A DNA stretch of 64,000 bases from Kitasatospora phosalacinea (GTDB taxonomy: Bacteria > Actinomycetota > Actinomycetes > Streptomycetales > Streptomycetaceae), in NCBI RefSeq assembly GCF_030268885.1, contig NZ_BSSA01000017.1:1-64000 (forward strand), read 5' to 3'. Shown here one piece after another: positions 36,645 to 45,560 of the stretch; position 1 is the stretch's first letter; each line of letters starts with the position of its first letter. The translations under genes were made by a program, and so were the position numbers. Under the pieces are notes generated by a model. That model worked only from the letters and a program-made list of their open reading frames with translations. It was not told the origin of the DNA and made no database searches.

Positions 36645-37220
36645 GTGGGTGTCAGCCTGAGCAAGGGCGGAAATGTCTCGCTCACCAAGGAGGCGCCCGG
36701 CCTGACCGCCGTGGTCGTCGGCCTCGGGTGGGACGTGCGCACCACCACCGGCACGGACTTCGACCTGGACGCCAGCGCGCTGCTCTGCACCGAGCAGGGC
36801 AGGGTCCGCTCCGACGCCGACTTCATCTTCTTCAACAACCTGAAGAGCGCCGACGGCTCGGTCGAGCACACCGGCGACAACCTCACCGGCGAGGGCGAGG
36901 GCGACGACGAGCAGATCAAGGTGAACCTGGCCGCCGTCCCGGCCGACGTCGCCAAGATCGTCTTCCCGGTGTCGATCTACGACGCGGAGAACCGGCAGCA
37001 GAGCTTCGGCCAGGTCCGCAACGCGTTCATCCGGGTGCTGAACCAGGCGGGCGGCGCCGAGATCGCCCGCTACGACCTCTCCGAGGACGCCTCGACCGAG
37101 ACCGCGATGGTCTTCGGCGAGCTCTACCGCAACGGCGCCGAGTGGAAGTTCCGCGCCATCGGCCAGGGCTACGCCTCCGGCCTGCGCGGCATCGCCCAGG
37201 ACTTCGGCGTCAACGTCTGA
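36645..37220 (+). CDS. terD: TerD family protein, copy 1
   Basis: 191-residue TerD-fold protein (beta sandwich that binds two Ca ions). It begins GVSLSKGGNVSLTKEAPGL, with acidic Ca-site clusters DFDLDASALL and NLTGEGEGDDEQ, then VSIYDAENRQQSFGQV and the terminal YASGLRGIAQDFGVNV. GTG 36645 is fixed by GGAGGA at 36635-36640; a TACGAT hexamer at 36596-36601 may be the -10. About 75 percent of residues by eye match copy 2 at 40149. TerD proteins support tellurite, phage, colicin and oxidative stress resistance with TerC. It opens the Ter island. Confidence 0.95.
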   Translation: MGVSLSKGGNVSLTKEAPGLTAVVVGLGWDVRTTTGTDFDLDASALLCTEQGRVRSDADFIFFNNLKSADGSVEHTGDNLTGEGEGDDEQIKVNLAAVPADVAKIVFPVSIYDAENRQQSFGQVRNAFIRVLNQAGGAEIARYDLSEDASTETAMVFGELYRNGAEWKFRAIGQGYASGLRGIAQDFGVNV

Positions 37221-37239
37221 CCGGACGTCACGTCCGGCG

Positions 37240-37269
37240 CGGGCCGGGGCCGTTCGCGGCCCCGGCCCG
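37240..37269. terminator. Bidirectional terminator with TTCG loop
   Basis: A 13-bp perfect stem (37240-37252 with 37257-37269) closed by a stable TTCG tetraloop. It lies between the convergent stops of TerD copy 1 (37220) and the kinase gene (37287). Confidence 0.8.
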
Positions 37270-37286
37270 TCGCGTTCCCGCGCTTC

Positions 37287-39731
37287 TCACTCGGGCGGCA
37301 GGGCCATCACCTGGTTGCCCTGGACGGCGATCAGCAGGTCCTCGCCGGCCGCCAGGTGCCAGGGCAGCTCGGCGCCCGCGTTGGTCTGGAAGACCCAGCG
37401 GACCTTGTGGTTCACCACGTCGACGGCGTAGATGCCGTGGTCGGCGGTGGGCACGAACAGGGTGTCCCTGACCAGCACCGGGTTGGTGTCCATCGAGACC
37501 TCGGTGGGCAGCTCCAGGTGCCACAGCTCGGCGCCGTCGGCGGCGTTGAAGGCCACCACCCGGGTCGGGGCGGTCGGGGTGTAGGTGGTGCCCTGGTAGG
37601 TCAGGGTCATCCCGCCGAGGATCGAGTACACGACGTGCTTGCCCGCCGCGGGCGCCGAGTACCACATCCGGGTCGAGCGGTCCGAGGTCTTCGCCCAGAC
37701 CTGCTTGCCGTCGGCGACCCGCACGCCCTGGATGCCGTTCGGGTCGACCGAGCAGAACACCAGGCCGTCCTGCAGCACCGGCTGGTACGCCGAGCGGGAG
37801 TTGGTGGTGGCGAACCAGGTCTGGGTGCCGTCGGCCAGCGAGCGGGCGACCAGGTTCTCCTTGCTGTCGGTGTAGAGCAGGGTGTCGGCGGTCAGGTCGG
37901 AGCTGACCGTGTAGTCGGCGGTCTGCTGGCGGTGCTGGTTCCACAGCATCGAGCCGTCCTTGCGGGACAGCGCCATGATGCCCTTGCCGGTCCTGGCGCC
38001 CATGTCGGGCATGCCCTTGTCGTCCATCTGCAGGTAGGAGCACATCGCGTACACGGCGCGGTCGTCGGCGTTCAGCACCGTGTCCGAGGCGATCTGGGTG
38101 CCGTTCGGCTTGCCGCGCTCGGCCCGGTACTTCCACAGCACGGTGCCGGTGGCGGCGTCCACCGTGATCAGGTCGGCGACGGTGCCGTAGCTGATCGTGC
38201 CGCCCGCGCAGGCCAGGTTGTAGGCCATCGCGTCCTTGGTGATCCACTTCTCCTTGCCGTCGGCCAGGTTCACCGCGATCAGGTCGGCGTTGCCGAGGTG
38301 CAGCAGGCCGGGGGAGAAGGCCATGCCGAGGCTGCCGGCGTTGCTCGCCTCGGTCCGGTACGTCCACAGCGGGGCCGGGGGCATGCCGGGGGCGCGGCTC
38401 GGGGCGGCGCTCGACGCGGCGGCCGGGGAGGCGGTGCCGCCGGTCGGCGGGGCCGGCTGCGGGGCCGGGTCCTGCTTCGAGCCGCCCAGCGCCCAGGCGG
38501 TCAGGCCGCCCGCACCGGCCAGCACCACCGCGCCGCCGCCCAGCAGCAGCGCCCGGCGGGACGGGCGGGGGCTCCCGGCGGCCGGGGCGGCGCCGATCGG
38601 CGCGGTGGGGTGCCCGGCCACCGCGGCGGCCCCGGCCGCCGGGTGCGTGGGTGCCGGGCGCGCGGGCGGCGGGGCGTCGGTGGCGCGCAGGCGGACGGTG
38701 CCGCGGTCGGCGGGCTCGGCGGGCTCTGCGGGCTGGCGGGGTTCGGCGGGGGAGACCTCGGTGGGGGTGGGGACGGCGGGCGCGGCGGCGGCGGCCCGCC
38801 GCGGGTCGGCGGGGCGGACCGGGGCCTCCAGGTCCATCACCTCGGCGGCGTGGGTGGCGATGTCCGAGGCCAGCGCGACCGGCAGCCAGCCGGAGCGGGC
38901 CGGGGCGACCGGCTCGCCCAGCAGCGCGCCGAGTTCGGCCGGGGTCGGGCGGGCGTCCGGGTCCTTGGCCAGGCAGGCGGCCACCGCGGGCCGCAGCTGC
39001 TCGGGCAGCCCGGACAGGTCGGGCTCGTCGTGCACCACCCGGTACAGCAGCGAGGCCGCGGACGGGGAGCCGCCGTCCTCGGCGTGGTCGAACGGGCCGT
39101 GGCCGGTGGCGGCGTAGACCAGCACCGAGCCGAGCGAGAACACGTCGCCCGCCGGGCCCAGGCGGCGTCCGGCGGCCTGCTCGGGGCTCATGAACCCGGG
39201 CGAGCCGACCACCACGCCGGTGGAGGTCATCCGGTCGCCGTCCAGCGCCCGGGCGATGCCGAAGTCGATCACCCGGGGGCCGTCGGCGGCCAGCAGCACG
39301 TTGGACGGCTTGAGGTCGCGGTGCACCAGCCCGGCCGCGTGGATCGCGGACAGTGCCTGGGCCAGGCCCACGCCGAGGGTGCGCACGGTCTCCACCGGCA
39401 GCGGCCCGTGGCCGCGCACCGCGTCGTCCAGCGCCGGGCCGAGCACGTACGCGGTGGCCAGCCAGGGCGACTCGCCGTCCCGGTCGGCGTCCACCACCGG
39501 CGCGGTGAAGGTGCCGCCGACGGACCGCGCGGCGGACACCTCGCGGCGGAAGCGCTCGCGGAAGTCGGCGTCCCCGGCGAGGTCGGCGCGGACCACCTTG
39601 ACCGCGACCGTCCGGCCGCCGGCCGAGCGGGCCAGGTACACCCGGCCCATGCCGCCGACGCCGAGTCTGGCCAGCAGGTGGTAGGGGCCGACCGACTCGG
39701 GGTCGGTGCGGTCGAGCGGTTCGAACGGCAT
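37287..39731 (-). CDS. Ser/Thr protein kinase with PQQ beta-propeller
   Basis: 814-residue membrane receptor kinase. The cytoplasmic kinase domain (about 15-285) is complete: GVGGMGRVY loop, Lys45 in VAVKVV, His137-Arg138-Asp139 in VHRDLKPSN, and Asp156 in IDFGIA. A Pro/Ala-rich linker and one transmembrane helix (RRALLLGGGAVVLAGAGGLT, near residue 400) follow. The outer half is a PQQ-type propeller (repeats such as VDAATGTVLWKY, RSLADGTQTWFA and VVNHKVRWVFQT). It probably reads an extracellular ligand and phosphorylates cytoplasmic partners. It is inserted antiparallel between two TerD genes, making TerD proteins plausible substrates (inference). Confidence 0.93.
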   Translation of the reverse strand: MPFEPLDRTDPESVGPYHLLARLGVGGMGRVYLARSAGGRTVAVKVVRADLAGDADFRERFRREVSAARSVGGTFTAPVVDADRDGESPWLATAYVLGPALDDAVRGHGPLPVETVRTLGVGLAQALSAIHAAGLVHRDLKPSNVLLAADGPRVIDFGIARALDGDRMTSTGVVVGSPGFMSPEQAAGRRLGPAGDVFSLGSVLVYAATGHGPFDHAEDGGSPSAASLLYRVVHDEPDLSGLPEQLRPAVAACLAKDPDARPTPAELGALLGEPVAPARSGWLPVALASDIATHAAEVMDLEAPVRPADPRRAAAAAPAVPTPTEVSPAEPRQPAEPAEPADRGTVRLRATDAPPPARPAPTHPAAGAAAVAGHPTAPIGAAPAAGSPRPSRRALLLGGGAVVLAGAGGLTAWALGGSKQDPAPQPAPPTGGTASPAAASSAAPSRAPGMPPAPLWTYRTEASNAGSLGMAFSPGLLHLGNADLIAVNLADGKEKWITKDAMAYNLACAGGTISYGTVADLITVDAATGTVLWKYRAERGKPNGTQIASDTVLNADDRAVYAMCSYLQMDDKGMPDMGARTGKGIMALSRKDGSMLWNQHRQQTADYTVSSDLTADTLLYTDSKENLVARSLADGTQTWFATTNSRSAYQPVLQDGLVFCSVDPNGIQGVRVADGKQVWAKTSDRSTRMWYSAPAAGKHVVYSILGGMTLTYQGTTYTPTAPTRVVAFNAADGAELWHLELPTEVSMDTNPVLVRDTLFVPTADHGIYAVDVVNHKVRWVFQTNAGAELPWHLAAGEDLLIAVQGNQVMALPPE

Positions 39732-40148
39732 CGCTACCGTGCTCCCTCTGTTCGTCCGTGTACGTGGTGCCGCGCGATGGTTCGTCCGGCGGTCCCGGCA
39801 GCGTACCGGCCGGGTTCCGGCGGGATTCCGGCCGCCCTCCGGCCGCTCCGGGCCGGGGCGCGGGCGGCGGGCCGGGCCGTGGGCGCTTGATAGATTCGGC
39901 CACGATCCGCACACCGGCCGGGTGCGCGCACGGGGTGGTCCGCCGCCGTCCGGCGGGACGACCGGGCCGGGTGGGGAACGGAGTTCAGGAAGTTCAGTCG
40001 GGTGTGCAGCACTGCACGGCCGCTCGGGGGCGTAGATCTCTTGGGGTGCGTCCGCCGGGCGCGCCCCGTCGGCCCTCCCGGGCGGTCGACGGCAGACCAG
40101 CGGTGCACACCCCGGGAGCCCCGGAGACGGGAGCTGGGAGGAAGTCCG
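39732..40148. other. Divergent region kinase / TerD copy 2
   Basis: 417 bases, no gene. It contains the palindrome GTGCAGCACTGCAC (40004-40017) and, just before it, a direct repeat GTTCAG (about 39983-39997, spacing 3). Both lie about 130-165 bases upstream of the TerD start and are candidate regulator sites. GGAG at 40138-40141 region serves TerD copy 2. Confidence 0.5.
40004..40017. promoter_or_regulatory. Palindrome upstream of TerD copy 2
   Basis: GTGCAG-CA-CTGCAC, 6-bp perfect arms with a 2-base spacer, 132 bases before ATG 40149. It is a candidate operator controlling the TerD-TerC transcript. Confidence 0.4.
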
Positions 40149-40724
40149 ATGTCCGTCACCCTCGCCAAGGGCGGGAACGTCTCGCTGACCAAGGCCGCGC
40201 CGAACCTGACGCAGGTGCAGATCGGCCTCGGCTGGGACGCCCGGTCCACCACCGGCGCGCCCTTCGACCTGGACGCCAGCGCGCTGCTGTGCTCCGGCGG
40301 CCGGGTCATCGGCGACGAGTACTTCGTGTTCTACAACAACCTGCGCAGCCCCGAGGGCTCGGTCGAGCACCAGGGCGACAACCTCACCGGCGACGGGGAC
40401 GGCGACGACGAGGTCGTGCAGGTGCACCTCGACCTGGTGCCCGTGCAGATCGACAAGGTCGTGTTCGCCGTCTCCATCTACGACGCCGACGCCCGGCTGC
40501 AGAGCTTCGGCCAGGTCTCCAACGCCTACATCCGGGTGGTCAACCTGGCCGACGGCAGCGAGATCGCCCGCTACGACCTCTCCGAGGACGCGTCCAGCGA
40601 GACCGCCATGATCTTCGGCGAGCTGTACCGCTACCAGGGCGAGTGGAAGTTCCGGGCGGTCGGCCAGGGCTACGCCTCCGGCCTGCGGGGCATCGCGCTC
40701 GACTTCGGCGTCAACGTCCAGTAA
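40149..40724 (+). CDS. terD: TerD family protein, copy 2
   Basis: 191 residues, the same length and closely similar to copy 1 (starts SVTLAKGGNVSLTKAAPNL; Ca-site clusters FDLDASALL and NLTGDGDGDDE; ends YASGLRGIALDFGVNVQ). It is soluble and may associate with the TerC membrane protein encoded 60 bases downstream in the same transcript. The duplicated TerD pair with a kinase between is discussed in the findings. The start ATG 40149 is supported by the family N-terminus. Confidence 0.96.
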   Translation: MSVTLAKGGNVSLTKAAPNLTQVQIGLGWDARSTTGAPFDLDASALLCSGGRVIGDEYFVFYNNLRSPEGSVEHQGDNLTGDGDGDDEVVQVHLDLVPVQIDKVVFAVSIYDADARLQSFGQVSNAYIRVVNLADGSEIARYDLSEDASSETAMIFGELYRYQGEWKFRAVGQGYASGLRGIALDFGVNVQ

Positions 40725-40784
40725 CCGCACCACAGTCAAGTCCGGAACGGGTCGATTCCGGCAGCCAGAAAGGTAGCTGACCCC

Positions 40785-41870
40785 GTGTTCCTCCGTACGT
40801 TCGGATGGTCCTTCGCCATCACGATCGCCGGCCTGATCGCCGCCGGCCTGATCTGGGGGGCCGAAGGATTCGGCGTCGTCCTGATCCTCTCGATCCTCGA
40901 GATCTCCCTCTCCTTCGACAACGCCGTCGTCAACGCGACCGTCCTCAAGCGGATGAACGCCTTCTGGCAGAAGCTGTTCCTGACGGTCGGCGTGCTGATC
41001 GCGGTCTTCGGCATGCGGCTGGTCTTCCCGCTGCTGGTCGTCGGCCTGACCGCGCACCTCAGCCCCGGCACCGTCATCTCGCTGGCGCTCGACTCCAGCA
41101 AGACCCACGACGGCCACACCTACGCCGAGTACCTGGACATGGCCAACCCGGCCATCGCGGCCTTCGGCGGCATCTTCCTGCTGATGATCTTCCTCGACTT
41201 CATCTTCGAGGAGAAGGACTTCAACTGGCTGCGCTGGCTGGAGAAGCCGCTGGAGAAGATCGGCAGGCTGGACGCGCTCTCCTCGGTCATCGCCCTGGTG
41301 GTGCTCGCCCTGTCCTCCCGCTTCTTCGCCGGTGACCGCGCCGAGACGGTGCTGCTGGCCGGTCTCTGCGGCCTGGCCACCTACCTCGCCGTCAACGGCC
41401 TCTCCGAGGTCTTCGAGTCCGGCCTGGAGGAGCAGCAGGAGGCCGAGGAGGAGGCCGAGCGCACCGGCAAGTCGATCGTCCAGGTCGGCGGCAAGGCCGC
41501 GTTCTTCCTCTTCATCTACCTGGAGGTCCTCGACGCGTCCTTCTCCTTCGACGGCGTGGTCGGCGCGTTCGCGATCTCCCAGGACATCTTCCAGATCACC
41601 CTGGGCCTCGGCATCGGCGCCATGTACATCCGGTCGCTGACGGTCTTCCTGGTCCGCAAGGGCACCCTGGACGACTACGTGTACCTGGAGCACGGCGCGC
41701 ACTACGCGATCGGTGCGCTGGCGCTGATCCTGCTCGCCTCGATCAAGTACCACATCCCGGAGATCGTCACCGGCCTGATCGGCGTCGCCTTCATCGGCGC
41801 TGCCCTGGCCTCCTCGATGGTCCGCAACAAGCGCCAGCAGGCGCTGGAGGGCGCGGGCGCGGAGGGCTAG
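40785..41870 (+). CDS. terC: TerC-type integral membrane protein (DUF475)
   Basis: 361 residues with about nine membrane helices. The charged motifs of the TerC superfamily are present inside spans: LEISLSFDNAVVNATVLKRM near residue 40 and the later YLEVLDASFSFDGVVGAFAI, with an acidic Glu-rich cytoplasmic loop (EEQQEAEEEAER) between the halves. The DUF475 branch is about this size. It probably moves or senses divalent metal (Mn in some TerC proteins) and anchors TerD. GTG 40785 lies 60 bases after TerD copy 2, so they form one operon. Confidence 0.93.
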   Translation: MFLRTFGWSFAITIAGLIAAGLIWGAEGFGVVLILSILEISLSFDNAVVNATVLKRMNAFWQKLFLTVGVLIAVFGMRLVFPLLVVGLTAHLSPGTVISLALDSSKTHDGHTYAEYLDMANPAIAAFGGIFLLMIFLDFIFEEKDFNWLRWLEKPLEKIGRLDALSSVIALVVLALSSRFFAGDRAETVLLAGLCGLATYLAVNGLSEVFESGLEEQQEAEEEAERTGKSIVQVGGKAAFFLFIYLEVLDASFSFDGVVGAFAISQDIFQITLGLGIGAMYIRSLTVFLVRKGTLDDYVYLEHGAHYAIGALALILLASIKYHIPEIVTGLIGVAFIGAALASSMVRNKRQQALEGAGAEG

Positions 41871-41893
41871 CGCCCGTCCTCGCCGCGAACGCC

Positions 41894-41937
41894 GAGAGCC
41901 GCGCCCGCCGGGGGATTCCCCGGCGGGCGCGGCTCTC
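41894..41937. terminator. Bidirectional terminator after terC
   Basis: A 20-bp perfect hairpin (41894-41913 with 41918-41937) with a GATT loop, between the convergent stops of terC (41870) and the DUF2637 gene (41957). Confidence 0.9.
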
Positions 41938-41956
41938 TCGCTGCGTGCGGCGCTGC

Positions 41957-43102
41957 TCAGCCGAGCTGCTGCTCGATCGCCCGGAGCTTGCGCTCCAGCG
42001 AGTCCAGCTTCGGCATCGACAGGGTGTCCTCGTCCATCGTCAGGTCGACGCTGGAGGAGTACGGGGAGGAGTACGAGGAACCGTACGAGGAGGAACCGTC
42101 GCTGCTGCTCGACGAGGAGGAGCTGCTGGTGGACTCGACGGCGGCGCGGGGGCGGCGGCCGGCGTTCAGGGCGGCGGGCTCCAGGGCGGAGGCGCTCACC
42201 CGGTCGAGGGTGGTCTCCTCCGGGGCTAGGGCAGGCTCCGTCGTGGACGGGGCGTCGCTGCCGGCCGCGGCCAGCGCGGGCACCTGGCGGGCGTGCCGGG
42301 CCCGGGCCAGCACGCCGCCCTGCCGGGCGATCGCCTTCAGCTCGGCCCGCTCGCGGCGGTCGGCGCTGCGGGCGCGCAGCTTCGCGTCCAGCTTCGCCTG
42401 GCGCTCCTCGCGCACCTCCTCGACGGCCTCGTCCAGGCTGCGGACGTTCTCCAGCAGCATCAGCGACCAGGCCGCGTAGGTCTCGCGCGGGGCGCGCAGC
42501 CAGCGGACCACCCGGATCTGCGGCAGCGGGCGGGGCACCAGGCCCTGCTCGCGCAGCGCGGCCCGGCGGGTCTGCTTCAGCGCCCGGTCGAACAGCACGG
42601 CCGCCGAGATCGACATGCCCGCGAAGAACTGCGGGGCGCCGTCGTGCGCACCGCCGCGCGGCGCGTGCACCCAGTTGAACCAGGCCGAGGCGACCGCGAA
42701 CAGCCACACCAGCATGCGGGAACCGAGCGCGGCGTCACCGTGGCTGGCCTCGCGGACGGCGAGCACCGAGCAGAACATCGCGGCGCCGTCCAGGCCGAAC
42801 GGGACGAGGTACTCCCAACCGCCGGACAGGTTCAGGTTCTGCTGGCCGAAACCGACCAGGCCGTGGAACGACAGCGCGGCGGCCACGCCGGCGCAGCAGA
42901 ACAGCAGCACGTACGACGCGCCGCCGTAGATGGCCTCCTTGCGGCGGCGGCGCTCCTCGCTGCGCTCCCAGGAGTCGCCGGTCGAGGTGCCGTCGGTCGA
43001 CTTGTTGTTCTTGAAGCGCAGGAAGGCCACCAGGATGGCGGTGAACAGCAGGGCTGCACCGCCTACCACGGCCCAGACCAGCTGTATGGAGGAGAGGTTC
43101 AT
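41957..43102 (-). CDS. DUF2637 membrane protein
   Basis: 381 residues. Five membrane spans in the first 190 residues: SIQLVWAVVGGAALLFTAIL, SYVLLFCCAGVAAALSF, YLVPFGLDGAAMFCSVLAV, LVWLFAVASAWFNWVHA and GMSISAAVLFDRAL. A long basic/Ala-rich coiled region follows (VREERQAKLDAKLRARSADR), then a C-terminal Ser-rich run (nine consecutive Ser, then Ser/Tyr repeats) and an acidic end. DUF2637 proteins occur in actinobacterial chromosomes and conjugative plasmids (SpdB-like); the function is unknown. Its place inside the Ter island, facing terC, suggests a membrane role with TerD/TerC. ATG 43102 follows a GGAGG-like site. Confidence 0.85.
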   Translation of the reverse strand: MNLSSIQLVWAVVGGAALLFTAILVAFLRFKNNKSTDGTSTGDSWERSEERRRRKEAIYGGASYVLLFCCAGVAAALSFHGLVGFGQQNLNLSGGWEYLVPFGLDGAAMFCSVLAVREASHGDAALGSRMLVWLFAVASAWFNWVHAPRGGAHDGAPQFFAGMSISAAVLFDRALKQTRRAALREQGLVPRPLPQIRVVRWLRAPRETYAAWSLMLLENVRSLDEAVEEVREERQAKLDAKLRARSADRRERAELKAIARQGGVLARARHARQVPALAAAGSDAPSTTEPALAPEETTLDRVSASALEPAALNAGRRPRAAVESTSSSSSSSSSDGSSSYGSSYSSPYSSSVDLTMDEDTLSMPKLDSLERKLRAIEQQLG

Positions 43103-43276
43103 CGCGGGGAGGGCCTCGGCTTTCCGCAGGGCAGGGGGAAGAGAGGTGACGCACGGTACACCTGTGCGGAGAGACGATATCGCGTCCGGGGGGCAGGCAT
43201 CGTACGGGAGTGACGAACCCTCTGCCAGCGGGGCGCGCCGGGCTCCTGACGTTGACTCAGGACCCGCCGGGTGGGT

Positions 43277-44071
43277 ATGGGAGAGTTCGAGAAGGTACCG
43301 GTGCTGGGGGAGGACACGATGGTCTCGGTGTGGGAGTTCCTGAAAGGGGACCGCAACGACAGCTTCGACACCGGAGGGCAGTTCAAGGTCACGCTGACCA
43401 AGTCCCATCCGCAGCACGCCATCACCGGCTCCGCGGCCACCACCGGCTACCTGTACATCAACCTGCACTGGTCGACCCGCACCGCCGAGGCCCCCGGCGC
43501 GGGCAGCGCGCTGCGCCGCTTCTTCGACCCGCGCATCCTGCGCCCGCTGGCCCCGGCCACCGCCGGGTCCGCACCGGTGAGCGTCGACCTCGACCTGGCC
43601 TGCATGTACGAACTCGCCGACGGCACCCGGGGCGTGGTGCAACCGCTCGGCCGGCTGTTCGGCGACCTCAACCGGCCGCCCTACATCAAGCTCTCCGGCG
43701 ACGACGTGTCCGGTGCGCCCTCCGGCGAGACCATGCACATCAACCTGGAGAAGAAGGACCAGTTCAAGCGGCTGCTGATCTTCGTCTACATCTACGACGA
43801 CACCCCGGCCTTCGACCGCACCCACGCCGTGGTCACCATCGTCCCGCAGAGCGGTCCGCGGATCGAGATCAAGCTCGACGAGCGCGCCCCGGCGGCCCGT
43901 TCGTGCGCGGTGGTGCTGATCGAGAACGACGGCGAGGGCAAGCTGACGATCCGGCGCGAGGTGCGGTACGTGCACGGGTTCCAGTCCGACCTGGACCGGC
44001 TGTACGGCTTCGGCATGCAGTGGGAGCGCGGCTACAAGACGCCCGCCGCCCCCGCCGAGCCCGGGAGTTGA
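43277..44071 (+). CDS. TerD-related stress protein
   Basis: About 264 residues. The core is TerD-like but divergent: FDTGGQFKVTLTKSHP, DLDLACMYELADGTRGVVQPLG, the ISLSGDD equivalent IKLSGDDVSGAPSGETMHIN, LLIFVYIYDDTPAFDRTHAVV and the last GFGMQWERGYK. This variant (sometimes called TerA- or tellurium-resistance-like) occurs in Ter loci with membrane partners. Two starts are possible: ATG 43277, used here, or ATG 43319, which has a much better ribosome site (GGGGGAGGA at 43306-43314) and would give 250 residues. It is divergent from the DUF2637 gene. Confidence 0.85.
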   Translation: MGEFEKVPVLGEDTMVSVWEFLKGDRNDSFDTGGQFKVTLTKSHPQHAITGSAATTGYLYINLHWSTRTAEAPGAGSALRRFFDPRILRPLAPATAGSAPVSVDLDLACMYELADGTRGVVQPLGRLFGDLNRPPYIKLSGDDVSGAPSGETMHINLEKKDQFKRLLIFVYIYDDTPAFDRTHAVVTIVPQSGPRIEIKLDERAPAARSCAVVLIENDGEGKLTIRREVRYVHGFQSDLDRLYGFGMQWERGYKTPAAPAEPGS

Positions 44072-44153
44072 CGCACCGGCCCGGCCGGTGACCGGTGATC
44101 GGCAGCGGCGGACGGACGGCGGGGGCGGGAGCGGACGGCGGCGGGGCCCGGGG

Positions 44154-45272
44154 TCAGCGGGGTTGGAACTGCGGGCCCTGCGGCGGCAGCGCGAACGGCG
44201 GACCGGACTGCTGCTGCGGGGGCCGGGGCTGCGGGGGCTGCGGCTGGGCCGGGGGCTGCTGCTGGGGGTAGCCGTAACCCTGGGGCTGCGGCTGGGGCTG
44301 CGCCGGGGGCTGCTGGGGGTAGCCGTAGCCCGGGGCGGCGGCGGGCTGCGGGTAGCCGTAACCGCCGGGCTGGTGCGGGGGCTGCTGGGGCGGCGGGTAG
44401 CCGTAGCCCGGCTGCTGCTGCGGGTAGCCGTAGCCGCCGGCCTGCTGGGCGTGGTGGACGGTCGGCGGCAGCGCGGGCGGGGGCGGCGGGGCGGTGACCG
44501 GTGCGGCCGGGGGCTGGGCGGGCCGGGCCTGCTGGGGCTCGGGGGCGGGCTGTTCGGCGGCCGGGGCCGGGGTCGGCAGGGGTGCTGCCGGGGCGATCGT
44601 CCAGTCGTCCTCGTCGACCGGGAGCGGCGCGGGCTGCTGCGGCCGGGCCTGCGGGGCCCGGGCGGGGACGCGCGGGTCCCCGCTGTGGTCGGTCAGGTCG
44701 ACCGCGGAGCCGCCCCGGTCGTCGTCGTCCGCGTCCTCGACCGCGATGCCGAAGTCCGTGGCCAGCGCGACCAGCCCGTCCGCGTAGCCCTGGCCGACCG
44801 CGCGGAACTTCCAGCCGCCGGAGCGCCGGTAGAGCTCGGCGGCGACCAGCGCGGTCACCTGCTCGCCCTCGTCGACCACGAACTCGGCCAGCGCGGGCGC
44901 CCCGGCGGGCGCGGCCGCGTCGAACAGCAGCACCCGCAGGTCGGGCACGGCGGGGAAGGCGCCGCCCTCCGCGGAACCGGCCAGCACCACCCGGTCGACC
45001 TCGGCGGGCAGTTGGGCCAGGTCGATCTCCAGCCCGTCCAGCACCGACCCGTCCGCGACCTGCTTGGGCAGGTGCCGGACCAGGCCGGACGGGTGCCGCG
45101 GCTGGTTGTAGAACACGAAGTCCGAGTCGTCGCGGACCTTGCCGCGCTCGGTCAGCAGCAGCGCCGAGGCGTCCACGTCCGGGATGCCCGGGGTGTCCGT
45201 CCACTGCAGGACGGCACGGACGGCGGGAACCGTCAGCGGGATGTTGGCGCCCTTGGCCATCACGTGCGTCAT
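44154..45272 (-). CDS. TerD family protein with GYGYPQQ-rich tail
   Basis: 372 residues. Residues 1-190 are TerD-like (HVMAKGANIPLTVPAVRAVL, DVDASALLLTERGKVRDDSD, AAELYRRSGGWKFRAVGQGY and ALATDFGIAVED). The remaining 180 are low complexity: a Pro/Ala/Gln region and then repeated GYGYPQQ, GYGYPPPQQ and GYGYPQP units. Tyr/Gly/Pro/Gln repeats of this sort are found in proteins that bind membranes or self-associate into condensates. It is divergent from the aldolase-type gene across a 288-base region, probably sharing control with the biosynthetic half of the island. Confidence 0.9.
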   Translation of the reverse strand: MTHVMAKGANIPLTVPAVRAVLQWTDTPGIPDVDASALLLTERGKVRDDSDFVFYNQPRHPSGLVRHLPKQVADGSVLDGLEIDLAQLPAEVDRVVLAGSAEGGAFPAVPDLRVLLFDAAAPAGAPALAEFVVDEGEQVTALVAAELYRRSGGWKFRAVGQGYADGLVALATDFGIAVEDADDDDRGGSAVDLTDHSGDPRVPARAPQARPQQPAPLPVDEDDWTIAPAAPLPTPAPAAEQPAPEPQQARPAQPPAAPVTAPPPPPALPPTVHHAQQAGGYGYPQQQPGYGYPPPQQPPHQPGGYGYPQPAAAPGYGYPQQPPAQPQPQPQGYGYPQQQPPAQPQPPQPRPPQQQSGPPFALPPQGPQFQPR

Positions 45273-45560
45273 GGCGCACCATCCTGCCGCCTGTCGGGGG
45301 CCCGGGACAACGCGGGGCGCGGCGGCGTGGCGGGGCGGCTGATGACGGGGCCGACAATCTTGCGAGAATTCGATGTTTCGAACTCTTTCGTCGAGGTCAT
45401 CCGGTCGTACGATAAGCGGCCAACGGCCCCGGTGCTCCCCACCTCCACGACGGCGCCGGCGTCCCGGCGAACTTTCCGGCGGCGCCGACCGTCCCATGGA
45501 CAGAGAGGCGTCAGCCGTTCCCGCCCCGGCGGGCCCACCAGACCACAGCGGGAGAGCACC
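45273..45560. promoter_or_regulatory. Divergent promoter region of TerD tail / HpcH operons
   Basis: This region separates the minus-strand TerD gene from the plus-strand biosynthetic operon. An AT-richer core at about 45359-45420 carries the dyad TTCGATGTTTCGAA (45369-45382; 5-bp arms TTCGA/TCGAA, 4-base spacer). It resembles, but does not match, the actinobacterial SOS box. A GGGAGAG site at 45550-45556 serves the downstream TTG start. Confidence 0.45.

Noticed and set aside
40500..43975. Very long minus-strand frames opposite terC and TerD.
   Set aside because: They are mirror frames of strongly GC-biased genes on the other strand. The TerD and TerC motifs decide for the plus strand.
45369..45382. 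Possible SOS (LexA) box in the Ter divergent promoter.
   Set aside because: TTCGATGTTTCGAA lacks the GAAC/GTTC arms of the actinobacterial LexA site, so only a generic dyad is reported.
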